Shown piece by piece: positions 19,766 to 29,720 of a DNA stretch of 64,000 nt. The stretch spans positions 992,001-1,056,000 of the forward strand of contig NZ_CP059734.1 in NCBI RefSeq assembly GCF_000948985.2. The letters are read 5' to 3'. The notes beneath the pieces are model-generated. The model did not search any database. It had not been told where the DNA came from and worked only from the letters and a program-made list of their open reading frames with translations. The DNA is from Thalassomonas viridans (GTDB taxonomy: Bacteria > Pseudomonadota > Gammaproteobacteria > Enterobacterales > Alteromonadaceae). The first letter of the stretch is position 1. The number at the start of each line of letters is the position of its first letter. The position numbers and the translations under genes are program-made.

Positions 19766-20665
19766 TCAGGCGTGCGCCTGCTCTGAGGCCATATCTAAAA
19801 ATTCTTGCCAGATAGATATATCAACTTCTTCTTTATTCAATAAGCCGCTACAGGCTTTTTCATCGAGCAGACCTGCATTCAGTAACAAGTATGCTTCAGA
19901 TAAGGCATTGGCTTTATATAAGGTTTTGGCAAGGGGAGAGGCGAGGTAAAACCGCTGTTGCAGCAAGGCTTCGCAGTATATTTCCGGTAAGCCCCATTCC
20001 CTGGCGATATGGCAAGAGAGGTCAAGGGACATTTCGGTCATCAGCTCTTTAAATAGCTGACTGCCGGGCAATTGACCGGACGAGACAACTTTTAGGGCGT
20101 CACACAGGCAATTGTAAATCACGACCTTACCTATATCATGGATCAGTCCGAGAAAATGCGCATCAACCCCGCTCTGGCCATCGTGTTTGGCCAACAGTTC
20201 ACACATGGCGGCGCATTGTTGCGAATGCTTCCAAATTTGGCTGCCAAATTTTTTGTGGTGCTTGGGGGACACGGAAATTAATGCTTCCATCATTACCGTG
20301 AGGGCAATCTTGGTTATGCCTGCTGTTCCCAACAGGTTTACGGCTTTGTGTACCGAGATCACTTCCTGATCGCTCCTGGCATATTTGGCGCTGTTGGCCA
20401 CTTTTAAAACTGATGAAGCCAGTCCCGGATCTTGTTTGATAATAGTGACATATTGCATGAATTCAGTGTTGGGATCCTTTAACGTATCGAGCAACTCGAT
20501 AAGAATAGCGGGTAATGGCGGTACTGCTTTGCTTAGCTTTTTAGGATCGTTGAGCACTTTCCTGATATTAAAGAGGGTTGTTTCTTCGACTTTGTTCAGC
20601 GAGGTATGCCCATGGCCTGTTCCAAACATAAGGTCATAAAACGCTGTGGATACCTTTACCGGCAT
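19766..20665 (-). CDS. HDOD-domain protein
   Basis: This 299-residue protein carries an HDOD domain over residues about 38-245: PPLPAILIELLDTLKDPN, the block around DPGLASSVLKVANSA, AVNLLGTAGI, and the HD-like motif GLIHDIGKVV. HDOD proteins are cytoplasmic signalling proteins, often linked to motility, c-di-GMP or stress responses, and mostly lack phosphodiesterase activity. GGAGG lies just before the ATG. The gene is monocistronic, next to the LytTR two-component system but separated from it by about 170 bp. Its partner is not evident. Confidence 0.85.
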   Translation of the reverse strand: MPVKVSTAFYDLMFGTGHGHTSLNKVEETTLFNIRKVLNDPKKLSKAVPPLPAILIELLDTLKDPNTEFMQYVTIIKQDPGLASSVLKVANSAKYARSDQEVISVHKAVNLLGTAGITKIALTVMMEALISVSPKHHKKFGSQIWKHSQQCAAMCELLAKHDGQSGVDAHFLGLIHDIGKVVIYNCLCDALKVVSSGQLPGSQLFKELMTEMSLDLSCHIAREWGLPEIYCEALLQQRFYLASPLAKTLYKANALSEAYLLLNAGLLDEKACSGLLNKEEVDISIWQEFLDMASEQAHA

Positions 20666-20835
20666 ATGGCCTCCAGCCAGAGAAGTCAGTTATCATCAAA
20701 ATGGTTATAGACAAGAGATCACTAGAAGTAAAGTTGACTTATCCGTAACCTGGTGGCCGGGCAAGGCTTGTCGAAGGTTACTATTGCTGCGATCTAAAAA
20801 AGAGGATATAGCAGCGTATTTAAGCTTGTTGTTAT

Positions 20836-21534
20836 TTACTCCCGCATCAGGTTTTTTTTAAATTGCTTACCTATAGCCACCTCTTTGCCGTCGGTTAATT
20901 TCAGGGTGTCGCCTTCGATATAATCTATCATCCGGTAATTCACTATCGCCGATTTATGCACCCGGACAAACTGTTTTCCCGGCAGGCTTTGCTCGAAACT
21001 GGTCAAGGTTTTCGGGGTCAGCAATGCCCGGTTGTTACGCCAGACTTTGACATAGTTACCATAGGCTTCGAAACAGCTGATCTCGGCCAGGTTAACTTGT
21101 ACTTGCTTGCGGTCAACTTTAATAAAAATGGTTTGCCCGTCGTTTTGGCTGCCAGTCTCCGTTGCTTGGGGCTGTGTTTGCAGCCTCCGCTGTTTTACCT
21201 TATCGATTGCCTGCATGAAACGGTCAAAACGAAAAGGTTTGAGCAGGTAATCCGTGACATCCATATTAAAACCTTCAAGGGCATATTCCTGATAGGCCGA
21301 GGTGATTACTACCTGGGGCTTTTGCGGCAGCATGCTTAAAAAGTCAAAGCCGGTTAATACCGGCATTTCTATGTCTAACATGATCAAGTCGACGGGGTTT
21401 TCTTTAACAAAAGCCAGGGCTTCTGCGCCCGAGTAACATTGGCCGGCCAGCTCCAGATCCTGACATTCATTGAGGTAAGTGATCACTACTTCGTGGGCCA
21501 GGGGTTCATCATCTACTATCAATACGCGTAACAT
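20836..21534 (-). CDS. LytTR-family response regulator
   Basis: This 232-residue protein has a receiver domain at residues 1-115 with acidic residues in VDDE, the phospho-acceptor D54 in MLDIEMP and K99 in LLKPF. A LytTR DNA-binding domain follows at about 130-232 (FIKVDRKQVQVNLAEISCFE, FVRVHKSAIVNYRMIDYIEG). Its ATG directly follows the TAA of the histidine kinase gene, so the two are translationally coupled. The likely output is control of the divergent ABC transporter operon, because a LytTR-type direct repeat lies in that promoter region. Confidence 0.92.
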   Translation of the reverse strand: MLRVLIVDDEPLAHEVVITYLNECQDLELAGQCYSGAEALAFVKENPVDLIMLDIEMPVLTGFDFLSMLPQKPQVVITSAYQEYALEGFNMDVTDYLLKPFRFDRFMQAIDKVKQRRLQTQPQATETGSQNDGQTIFIKVDRKQVQVNLAEISCFEAYGNYVKVWRNNRALLTPKTLTSFEQSLPGKQFVRVHKSAIVNYRMIDYIEGDTLKLTDGKEVAIGKQFKKNLMRE

Positions 21535-23199
21535 TTAGCTTTTCCCGGATATTGGGCGGGTAAGCGCCGGTGGATGGCTATTCAGTGGAACTTGGGCTTC
21601 AAGTTCCAGGCTCAGCTCTACCAGATAAATGTCTCCGTCCCGGTTTTGCTGTGTGGCAACCTTTAACCGGTGGGCATCCGGGTACATCAGGGTCAAACGG
21701 CGGCGAACATTTTTAAGCCCTATGCCCTGAAAGTCATTGCCTGTGGCCTGTCCCGCCTGTTTGTGACCGTTGCCGTCGCTTTTTCTGCCCGCCGGGATTG
21801 AGTTTTCGCAGTGAAAAGTCAATCGGTTTTCCTGTAGCGTTAGCAACACCTTCAACCGTGACGGTTCGGCGCTGGGCTCGATGCCATGCTTAAAGGCATT
21901 TTCCAGAAACATAACCAACAATAACGGACTGATTTTTAAATGCTTTGTTTCACCTTCACCGGAGGGCAGCTGAATATCGAAATGACATTTGTTTTCCACC
22001 CTCAGCTTTTGCAAGGCCAGATAGTCATGCAAATAATCTATTTCTTCGGATAATGATACCCGATCACAACTTCCCTTATACACCACGAACCTCAGCAGGT
22101 TCGCTAACTGCAAAATGGCATCCGGCCCCCGGGGAGACCGGGACAAGCACAAGGCATAAAGGTTGTTTAAGGTGTTAAACAAAAAGTGCGGATTGATTTG
22201 CTGCTGCAGCCATTTTAACTCCGTATGCAGCTTTTCCTGCTGCAATTCCGCCAGCTTGCGGTGATCTTTTTGCAGCTGAAAGGCCATAATCACCGGCAGG
22301 CTGATGCCGGTTACCAGGATGGCGATATAAAAGTTCCAAAAGTCGAAGGGATTGTGGTTGCCGCTGGCATTTAGCGGCCGGGCAACATCATTCATGGGCA
22401 GCCATAAGGCGATTTGCGCCAACACAGGATAGCACAGCAGAAGCAGCAGGGCGGTCAGGGTGATATAGGCATACACGCCGTATTGGCTGAGCACGCGTTT
22501 TACCAACAGGTGATGGTTTACCAGATAGATAACATATAAACAGCCGTATAAAAATACCGTTTGCAGCCAGTAGCTGAGCAACTCCAGCGGAGATGACAGG
22601 ATACGTTTAATATCGAATTTCAGGGGAATGGGCTGATTGTTTATGGGGTCCTGGTGTGAGGCCAGCAATAAGGCCCAGAAAAAGCTTAATGCCAGAATGA
22701 TAAAAAACAGGACATTATCCAGGGTTGGCCTGAATTTTATGCTGCTTAGCCGCTTATGCGCCAGGGAAAAATTGATCAGGCCTGCCAGCTCTATCAATAA
22801 CAGCATCAGCCAGGTCAGGTTATTGCTGAGTAAGATATAACCTGTGCCGGTAAAATTGTCGGCGATAACCAGCGCGCTTAGCGGCAGCAGTACAAAGCCC
22901 GTCAGCCACCAAAACAGCTTTTTACCGCCGCTGTTTTTTACACTCAGATATTTGCAGAGAAAAACCGGGCTCAGTTCCACGCTCAGGCGCAACAACACGG
23001 AAAAATAATCCAGCCAGGCGGTTAAGCCCTTGTCTTGCATATAAATCAGCCCGCTGGCCAGAACCACTATTGCAAGCGGCAATAGCGGATTTAAGGCAAT
23101 AACCTCAAGCCGTTTATCGGATAAAAACCTGCCGGAAGGGAGTTTGGCGGTTGCTTCAGTTATCAGGGAAAAAATCGCATTCACGGCAACAGGTGTCAT
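21535..23199 (-). CDS. LytS-type sensor histidine kinase
   Basis: This 554-residue protein has an N-terminal half with about eight hydrophobic segments forming the sensor. A linker helix leads to a His_kinase (PF06580) domain with the phospho-accepting H in the QQQINPHFLFNTLNNLYAL motif near residue 335. A HATPase domain follows (N box MFLENAFKHGIEPS, G box GIGLKNVRRRL). It is the first gene of the two-gene regulator operon. The signal is unknown. Such kinases beside ABC transporters often sense membrane stress or antimicrobial peptides; that is inference. Confidence 0.92.
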   Translation of the reverse strand: MTPVAVNAIFSLITEATAKLPSGRFLSDKRLEVIALNPLLPLAIVVLASGLIYMQDKGLTAWLDYFSVLLRLSVELSPVFLCKYLSVKNSGGKKLFWWLTGFVLLPLSALVIADNFTGTGYILLSNNLTWLMLLLIELAGLINFSLAHKRLSSIKFRPTLDNVLFFIILALSFFWALLLASHQDPINNQPIPLKFDIKRILSSPLELLSYWLQTVFLYGCLYVIYLVNHHLLVKRVLSQYGVYAYITLTALLLLLCYPVLAQIALWLPMNDVARPLNASGNHNPFDFWNFYIAILVTGISLPVIMAFQLQKDHRKLAELQQEKLHTELKWLQQQINPHFLFNTLNNLYALCLSRSPRGPDAILQLANLLRFVVYKGSCDRVSLSEEIDYLHDYLALQKLRVENKCHFDIQLPSGEGETKHLKISPLLLVMFLENAFKHGIEPSAEPSRLKVLLTLQENRLTFHCENSIPAGRKSDGNGHKQAGQATGNDFQGIGLKNVRRRLTLMYPDAHRLKVATQQNRDGDIYLVELSLELEAQVPLNSHPPALTRPISGKS

Positions 23200-23252
23200 T
23201 TATGTAAATAAGGGATGAATTTACCTGAATTAATGCAAATGTCATGGAGAAA

Positions 23253-23334
23253 ATGACAAACGCCTCTTTTTTCATGATGAAAGTTTCCCGGTGAGCTGCC
23301 ATACGTTTGTCATCAAAACCGGCAGTTTGGTCAT
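23253..23334 (+). promoter_or_regulatory. LytTR-type operator between the kinase and ABC transporter genes
   Basis: ACGTTTGT (23303-23310) and CAGTTTGG (23323-23330) are direct repeats separated by 12 bp, the spacing expected for LytTR-domain regulators such as AgrA. The longer words CGTTTGTCAT and AGTTTGGTCAT share a TCAT tail. A further inverted copy ATGACAAACG (23253-23262) is the exact complement of CGTTTGTCAT. The site lies 70-100 bp before the ABC operon start and in the divergent promoter region of the regulator operon, so it could control both directions. Confidence 0.55.
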
Positions 23335-23405
23335 TTCGCGTTACCTTTTTTGCGACAGACTTGTTGCAATTGCCCTGTCACAACAATTTATAAAGGGGCA
23401 GTTCA

Positions 23406-24338
23406 ATGCTGGAAATTCGCAATTTATCAAAACGTTACCCTAATGGTGTCCAGGCATTAAAGGGCATCAATTTAACAGTCGCCACGGGCATGTTTGGTTT
23501 ATTGGGGCCAAACGGCGCCGGCAAATCTACGCTAATGCGTACCCTAGCCACCCTGCAATTGCCGGACAGCGGGCAAGTACGCTTTAACGGCAATCAGGTG
23601 CTACGGCAACCGCAATTATTGCGTCCCGTGCTTGGTTATTTACCGCAAGATTTCGGTGTTTACCCCGGCATGTCGGCATTCTCCCTGCTTGAACATTTTG
23701 CCCTGTTAAAAGGCTTAAGCGATAAAAAAGCGCGCCGCCGCCAGATCGATGCCTTGTTGGAGTTAACCAATTTAAGCCGGGTAAGGAACAAAGCCGTCAG
23801 CGGCTTTTCCGGCGGAATGAAACAGAGGTTCGGTATTGCGCAGGCCCTGTTGGGAGCGCCGAAATTACTGATAGTGGACGAGCCTACCGCCGGGCTGGAT
23901 CCCGAGGAGCGCAACAGGTTCCATAACCTGCTTAGCGATTTGAGCGAAAATACCGTGGTGATCTTATCTACCCATATTGTCGAAGATATTAATAATCTTT
24001 GTCCTGATATGGCTATTCTGGCGCAGGGGGAAATTATTGCCCGCGGCGCGCCGGACAAGTTGACCGCTATGCTCAATGGTCGTTTGTGGCGCAGCCAGGT
24101 AGAGAAAAAGCAGCTTAATGCTTGCCTGGCCCGGCATCAGGTGGTCAGCCACCGATTAGTGGCCGGTCGGGTGGAAGTACGGGCATTGGCCGATGCCTGC
24201 CCGGCAGCCGGCTTTGAACCGGTACAGCCCGACCTTGAAGACGCTTATTTTTCCCTGCTTAATGGGCATGTCGGCTCTGCTTCCGGCCCGGGGAAAAACC
24301 TGTTGCCGGAGACTGTAATCCCGGCGGAGGCGAGCTGA
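23406..24338 (+). CDS. ABC transporter ATP-binding protein
   Basis: This 310-residue ATPase has Walker A GPNGAGKST near residue 42, a Q-loop in LPQDFGVYPGM, signature SGFSGGMKQR, Walker B LLIVDEPTAGLDPEE and switch STHIVED. The C-terminal 90 residues are a divergent extension. AAGGGGC precedes the ATG. Its stop overlaps the ATG of the next gene by one base (TGATG), so the two are coupled. It powers the fused permease-peptidase encoded downstream. It reads divergently from the LytTR regulator operon, whose operator lies in between. Confidence 0.93.
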   Translation: MLEIRNLSKRYPNGVQALKGINLTVATGMFGLLGPNGAGKSTLMRTLATLQLPDSGQVRFNGNQVLRQPQLLRPVLGYLPQDFGVYPGMSAFSLLEHFALLKGLSDKKARRRQIDALLELTNLSRVRNKAVSGFSGGMKQRFGIAQALLGAPKLLIVDEPTAGLDPEERNRFHNLLSDLSENTVVILSTHIVEDINNLCPDMAILAQGEIIARGAPDKLTAMLNGRLWRSQVEKKQLNACLARHQVVSHRLVAGRVEVRALADACPAAGFEPVQPDLEDAYFSLLNGHVGSASGPGKNLLPETVIPAEAS

Positions 24339-27300
24339 TGCGTTTATCTCCTGCAACAGTGTTGCCTTCGAAAGCCTTGCCGCTCCTGATCGTCAGTGAA
24401 TGCAGGCTACAAATATACCGCTGGTTTTTCCCCCTGACTTGTGTGCTGGCTGCCTTGTTTGGCTGCTTTATCGTGCAGAACCTGCCGCAAGAGCAGGGGG
24501 TTTTATTATCGGGGCCTTACTATTTAACCAAAGCCCTGGTCACTGTGGCTTTTGCAATTCCTTTGCTTCAGGCCTTTTTTATTACCCGGGCCAGCACCCG
24601 GGATACGGAATACCGGACACAGGCGCTGGTGTTTGCTTCCGGGGTCAGCAAAGCCGATTTTTTGCTCTCCCGCTGGTTTGGTGGATTTATTGCCGGTATT
24701 TTTATCTATTGCGGCTTTTTAACCGGCATGATAGCCGGATTATATGCCAGTGCCGGGCAGGAAATAAACCTGCTCCAGGTGCTGGCAAGCCTTGGCTGGT
24801 CCAGCCTGGTTTTTATTTTGCCGGCTATGCTGCTGTCGAGTTTGCTTTTATTTGCCGTCGGTTTGTTTAGCGGCTCAGCACTACTGGTTTATCTGCTTGC
24901 CGCCATGATGTTTTTCACCTATTCCCTGTTGCAGGTAGCTACCGGCTCCCCGGTGATGGCCAATCCTTTTATTTTAAGCGAATCGCTAAAGTGGCTGTTT
25001 GATTTAACAGAGCCGGTTGCCAGCGCCAACTTTTTTGACCAGGTAAAATTCTGGACACTGACAGAGCGAAACCAGATGCAAATCTCCTTTACGGAAAGTT
25101 TGACCCTGAACCGCGCCCTGGTGTGCCTTGCGATATTAGTGTTCGCTGGTGCCGCCTTTTACCGCTTTAGAATGGTGATAACGGCAGGGGAGCCAACCCG
25201 GTTCAGGTTTAACTTTTTTACCGGGAAAAAAGGTAAAACGCCCGGTCGAAACAGGGGCGCGCTAAGCTATGCCAACGTCAATGCCCAGCATACCCCCTAT
25301 GCCTGGATCGTTGCATGCTGGGCTTTATGCCGCCGGGAGTATGCGGCTACCATAGCCAGTAAATTCTTTTTGCTGATCACCCTGTTTTGGTCTGTGTTGC
25401 TGGCTGGTGAAGTGATTTCCGGGTTCAGCTATCTGGAAAGTTTAGATGTAAAGCCATTGCCGACAACATCCGTAGCCATCAACCGTTTTATCGCCGACAT
25501 TTTGCCGAATTTTGGTGCGCTGTTTCTGGTGTTGTTCAGCGCAGACATGGCATGGCGCGATCACAGGCTGAACATCTCAGATCTTATCCATGTCACCCCG
25601 GTCAGCAACGGCCAGCGCTTTTTGGCCAAATGGCTGGCGTTAGCCTTTATTCCGCTTACTTTTATTTCTCTGGCGATCATTACTTCCGCACTGGTACAAA
25701 TAAGCTACGGCGGCAAGCCGGATTTGTTGCTGTACTTGTCCCTGTTTTATTACCTGGGCGCTCCCTTGTTCTGTATTGCTACTCTATGTTTATTTATTCA
25801 CTCGCTATGCGGAAATAAAATCACGGCTATGCTGACAGCGCTTGCAGTAATGGTCTTGTCGCAATCTTCCCTGGGGCACTATATCGGCCTTGAACATGGC
25901 CTGTTTAAATTTGCCAATAGTTCGGTATTACAGCATTCGGAGCTGACGGGGTTTAGCGCGGTATCCGATGCCTTTAACGGCTATATCAGCCTTTGGGTGA
26001 GTTTATCCCTGATGCTGGCGTTGCTCAGTTTTGCCTTGATGACGCGCGGCAGTGACGGGCAGGGCATATGGCAGCGGCTCAGGCGCGGAGACTTGTTACG
26101 GCAGATGCGACAGACACTGGGAAAACCCGGATTGCTGTTATTAGTGCTGGCGGGTCTGTCAACTCTACTTAATGCCGGTCATGTCTATTATCAAACCAAT
26201 ATTATCGGTTATTATCAGTCCAGTGAAACGCGTATCAAGTGGCGTGTGGGTTATGAAAAAGCCTATGCCCGATACCGGGGGATGCCAAGTCCTGATGTTG
26301 TGGAAACCTCAATCGAGATAGCTTTATACCCGGAGCAGAGGCGTTTTGTTTTATCGGCACGCTATCAGATAAAAAACCGGACCCGGGAGCCGATTTCAGA
26401 AGTGTTGATCAGTACCAATAAAGGGGTCAGCTACCGAAACCTTGTGATGGGAAACGCCACCTTAAGCCGCTATGACGCTGAATATGGCCAATATCTTTTT
26501 ACCTTTGATATACCGCTGAGACCGGGAGAGCAGGCCAACTTTTCGTTTGAAGCCGAGCGTCGCCACAACGGTTACAACGGCGTAATTTACGATAGTTTTT
26601 TCACTCCGGAATACATCTATTTCCGCGATTTACGCTATATGCCTTTTTTCGGTTTTTCAGAGCATTACACTTTAAAAGATGATGTCAAACGGAAAAAATA
26701 CGGTCTGGTGCCTTTACCGCCGCAACCAAGGTTGGAGCAGGCAATAACGGCGGCGAAAGGGGATTTTTCTGGTGATTATGCCTGGGCTAAAGTAGAAACC
26801 AGGATTTCTACCTCGGCAGAGCATATTGCCGTTGCGCCGGGGGAATTGTTATCCCAGTCACGGGCAAATAACCGCAATTATTTCCATTACCAGACCCGGC
26901 GGCCGATCCGCAGAGTTTCCGCCATTATTTCGGCAAAATTGAACAAGTCTTCTGAAGTGGTGGACGGCACTTTACTGGAGGTTTATCACAGCCCTGAACA
27001 TCAGGACTTTGCCCGCGAGCATCTCGATGCCATGGCCGCGACCTTAAGCTACGGCAACCGGCATTTTTCCCGTTACCCGGCCAGGCAGCTACGCCTGTTT
27101 GAGATCCCCAATACCTTAGGTTACTCGGGTTATGCCATGCCGCAAATGATGCTGGTGAATGAAAATCTGGGGTTTTCTGTCGACCGCAGCAATGGCGGCG
27201 CTTTTGATCACTTATACCGGCGCACGGCACATGAAACCGCACACCAGTGGTGGGGACACGGGCTGGACGGCGCACAGGAAGAAGGTCATTTAATGTTGGT

Positions 27301-28030
27301 GGAAACCCTGGCAGTATATACCCAGGCCAGGTTGCTGGAACAAAAATACGGTAAGGAATATGTGTACAGGTTGCAGCAATTTGCCCACGACAGGTATTTG
27401 TTCGGCCGCGGACAGAGCCTGCTTGAAGAAAAACCTTTGTACCGGGCAGAGGAAAACCACTTGATTTATTCCAAGGGTACGCTGGCCATGAACGCCTTGC
27501 AGGCAAGGCTGGGCGCCGGTACCGTAAACCGGGCGTTAAGGAGGTTGATAAAACATCATAGCTACCCGGATAACCCGGCAACCTCACTGGATTTTATCAA
27601 TGCCCTGACTGCCATTGCCGGACAAGAGCACAGCGCCTTTATCAATAAGTGGCTTAAACAGGTGGTGATCGACGACTGGGCCATTGAAAGTACCCGGCTG
27701 AGCCAAATGCCGGATAAACGTTTTAAGCTTGAGCTGTGTTTAGCAAACCTGGGATATATAGAAGGCAGCGGGGGAGAGCAAGCAGCTATTACCAGGTTTG
27801 AGAGTGTCGATGTAGGTATTTTCACACAGGAGCCGTCGGCCTTTTACGATAAGGCAGCGGATCACCGTACTTTGCTGGTAAGCTCAGTGAAAGCCAACCG
27901 GCAGCCGGGATGCCATTCTTATCTTTTAAATGAAAAACCGGCCTTTGTGCAGCTGGATCCTTACTACCAGAGCATAGATCACCGGCGGGAAAATAATATT
28001 GCCGAGCTGGCCCTGAGCCATGCAGATTAG
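24338..28030 (+). CDS. ABC transporter permease fused to an M1-family peptidase
   Basis: This 1,230-residue protein has two sets of about six membrane segments each (residues about 25-280 and 345-610). A large exposed domain follows, with the M1 zinc motif HETAHQWWGHG (H965, E966, H969) and a downstream Glu in LVETLAVYTQ about 20 residues later. This membrane-anchored M1 architecture is known for ABC transporter permease/aminopeptidase fusions. It probably acts on peptides at or across the membrane, for defence against or processing of peptide substrates. It forms an operon with the ATPase gene and is probably controlled by the LytTR system. Zinc ligands are intact. The substrate is unknown. 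Confidence 0.9.
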   Translation: MRLSPATVLPSKALPLLIVSECRLQIYRWFFPLTCVLAALFGCFIVQNLPQEQGVLLSGPYYLTKALVTVAFAIPLLQAFFITRASTRDTEYRTQALVFASGVSKADFLLSRWFGGFIAGIFIYCGFLTGMIAGLYASAGQEINLLQVLASLGWSSLVFILPAMLLSSLLLFAVGLFSGSALLVYLLAAMMFFTYSLLQVATGSPVMANPFILSESLKWLFDLTEPVASANFFDQVKFWTLTERNQMQISFTESLTLNRALVCLAILVFAGAAFYRFRMVITAGEPTRFRFNFFTGKKGKTPGRNRGALSYANVNAQHTPYAWIVACWALCRREYAATIASKFFLLITLFWSVLLAGEVISGFSYLESLDVKPLPTTSVAINRFIADILPNFGALFLVLFSADMAWRDHRLNISDLIHVTPVSNGQRFLAKWLALAFIPLTFISLAIITSALVQISYGGKPDLLLYLSLFYYLGAPLFCIATLCLFIHSLCGNKITAMLTALAVMVLSQSSLGHYIGLEHGLFKFANSSVLQHSELTGFSAVSDAFNGYISLWVSLSLMLALLSFALMTRGSDGQGIWQRLRRGDLLRQMRQTLGKPGLLLLVLAGLSTLLNAGHVYYQTNIIGYYQSSETRIKWRVGYEKAYARYRGMPSPDVVETSIEIALYPEQRRFVLSARYQIKNRTREPISEVLISTNKGVSYRNLVMGNATLSRYDAEYGQYLFTFDIPLRPGEQANFSFEAERRHNGYNGVIYDSFFTPEYIYFRDLRYMPFFGFSEHYTLKDDVKRKKYGLVPLPPQPRLEQAITAAKGDFSGDYAWAKVETRISTSAEHIAVAPGELLSQSRANNRNYFHYQTRRPIRRVSAIISAKLNKSSEVVDGTLLEVYHSPEHQDFAREHLDAMAATLSYGNRHFSRYPARQLRLFEIPNTLGYSGYAMPQMMLVNENLGFSVDRSNGGAFDHLYRRTAHETAHQWWGHGLDGAQEEGHLMLVETLAVYTQARLLEQKYGKEYVYRLQQFAHDRYLFGRGQSLLEEKPLYRAEENHLIYSKGTLAMNALQARLGAGTVNRALRRLIKHHSYPDNPATSLDFINALTAIAGQEHSAFINKWLKQVVIDDWAIESTRLSQMPDKRFKLELCLANLGYIEGSGGEQAAITRFESVDVGIFTQEPSAFYDKAADHRTLLVSSVKANRQPGCHSYLLNEKPAFVQLDPYYQSIDHRRENNIAELALSHAD

Positions 28031-28091
28031 CTGACGCCTTGTTTTTCGATAGGTGGGATAAGCCATGTCCTGCCTTAATGTTATCAGCTGT

Positions 28092-28814
28092 TTAAGGGGA
28101 TATCAGGTTAAAGTCATGATTGCTGAGAATATATTCGACACCGGCATCTATGGCCATTTGCGCCTGCTCCCGGGTTTCCGGCAGGTAGGCTAATACGCCG
28201 GCGTCATATTGATGATAGCGGTCAACTATTTTTTCCTGAAACAGGTTACGCCCGAATATCGCGGGGATGATGGAGTAAATTTTTTCGGCCTTAAGGCCGC
28301 CTAAAAACGGCATGCCGAATAAAATAGAAAATCCGGCACGGCGGCATTCATTTTCCCTGGCAAAGCAGTTGGCTCCGGGAAATTGTTTGAGCAGGGCTTT
28401 TTGATGGGCGTCAGACCAAAGTAAAAAGATGGTTTTGTCCAGATCTATATCATAACTGGCTAATAAGTCGATGACTTGCAAAGCCGTTTCCGGCTTGATG
28501 TCATAAACATGCCCTTGTTGATTAAACTGTGAAAAGAATTCATCAAAAAACAGTAAAGGAGAGCCTTTGTCCAGGGTAACCCGGCCCAGCGTTTCACGGC
28601 TGCTGGTTGAAACATTGACCTCTGTTGTGCCGCCAGGGTGCAGGATTTCATCGTGGGACAGTACGATATGGCCGTCCCGGCTAGCCCGCAGATCTGTCTC
28701 CAAATAATGGAAACCTGCCAGCACTGCCGCCTCGAACGAAGTTTGAGTATTTTCATCCGCCTGCTGGCAAAGCCCCCTGTGGCTGATCCATATTACCTGC
28801 TTGTTGCTGGCCAT
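28092..28814 (-). CDS. Glycerophosphodiester phosphodiesterase family protein
   Basis: The start at 28814 (MASNKQV) has AAGGAAG upstream; a longer frame would overlap the preceding gene's 3' end. The 240-residue product has the GDPD signature: WISHRGLCQQADENTQTSF with the catalytic HRG, LETDLRASRDGHIVLSHDE with the metal-binding E and D, and a C-terminal YLPETREQAQMAIDAGVEYI. It probably hydrolyses glycerophosphodiesters to glycerol-3-phosphate in the cytoplasm, since no signal peptide is seen. It is the last gene of a minus-strand run behind the HAD phosphatase (82-nt gap). Length is short but normal for bacterial cytoplasmic members. Confidence 0.85.
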   Translation of the reverse strand: MASNKQVIWISHRGLCQQADENTQTSFEAAVLAGFHYLETDLRASRDGHIVLSHDEILHPGGTTEVNVSTSSRETLGRVTLDKGSPLLFFDEFFSQFNQQGHVYDIKPETALQVIDLLASYDIDLDKTIFLLWSDAHQKALLKQFPGANCFARENECRRAGFSILFGMPFLGGLKAEKIYSIIPAIFGRNLFQEKIVDRYHQYDAGVLAYLPETREQAQMAIDAGVEYILSNHDFNLISP

Positions 28815-28896
28815 TTTGTGCTCATCTTCCTTTACTGGGCTGGTTAAGTGCTTATTGTGGCAATATTTTGTTGTTTTATAAAGTTTAAGTTTGTGG

Positions 28897-29649
28897 CTAA
28901 CCCAAGGCCAGTTCAACCGCCTGTGTTACAGAGTCTGCGCAGGAAAATTGCCCGGCAATCAGATTTTCATCTCCGGTTTGATACTTGCCCGTTTTCACCA
29001 GGCAGGCGTGCATGCCCGATTTAAGCGCCCCTTCAATATCGCCGAAGACATCATCGCCTACCATTAATATTTCGTCGTTTTTCACTCCGGTAGAGACGCT
29101 GATCTGATTAAAAAAGTCGGCGGAGGGTTTGCCCATAATAATGGCTTGCACCGAGGCGGCATATTCGATGGCCGAAATAAAGGGGCCGGCATCCAGATGC
29201 AATTTGCCGTCGAGTTTAAAATAACGGTTGCGGCCTATGCCAACCAGGGGGGCGCCTGCCCGGCACAGTTGGAACGCATAATTTAGGTTTTCATAGCAAA
29301 AATCCTGTTCGGCATCACCGATAATCACGGCGTCGGGGTTTTCCTGGTTGAGATCGGCAAACTCGTCTTTCAGGTTACGGTGCACCAGGCAGTAGGGACG
29401 CCAGTTATTGGCCAATGCCAGGGCTTTGGCGGCAACGGGGGCGGAAAACAGCTGGTCGGCAGTTAGCTCAAAGCCCATGTTTTGCAGCCCCAGCAATACT
29501 TGCCGGCTGGTCATTCTGGAAGTATTGGTGACAAACCTTACCTGCAAGTGGCTTTGCTGTGCCTGTTGAATGGCTGCTACGGCCCCGGGGATCACCCGGG
29601 TGCCGTCATAGAGCACACCGCTTAAATCAAAAAAGATCGCCTTGAACAT
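28897..29649 (-). CDS. HAD-IIA phosphatase, LHPP type
   Basis: This 250-residue protein fits the HAD subfamily IIA group that includes LHPP (phospholysine/phosphohistidine phosphatase). Motif I is FFDLSGVLYDG with the nucleophile D in the usual DLSGVLY form of this group, motif II is FVTNTSR, and motif III/IV is ILMVGDDVFGDIEGALKSGM. The central C2-type cap holds GKLHLDAGPFISAIEY. The substrate is not predictable. It lies between the TonB receptor gene and the GDPD gene with short gaps, consistent with phosphate-ester recycling. Confidence 0.87.
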   Translation of the reverse strand: MFKAIFFDLSGVLYDGTRVIPGAVAAIQQAQQSHLQVRFVTNTSRMTSRQVLLGLQNMGFELTADQLFSAPVAAKALALANNWRPYCLVHRNLKDEFADLNQENPDAVIIGDAEQDFCYENLNYAFQLCRAGAPLVGIGRNRYFKLDGKLHLDAGPFISAIEYAASVQAIIMGKPSADFFNQISVSTGVKNDEILMVGDDVFGDIEGALKSGMHACLVKTGKYQTGDENLIAGQFSCADSVTQAVELALG

Positions 29650-29720
29650 GAATCACCCCGGCTAAGCTGCTGCCCATAAGTATAGGAAGAATTTAACTAT
29701 CGGCAGCTTTAACGCCGGGC

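Noticed and set aside
26925..27587. 220-codon minus-strand frame inside the M1 peptidase domain
   Set aside because: Antisense to catalytic motifs of the fused transporter-peptidase; Pro/Arg-rich, typical of a shadow.
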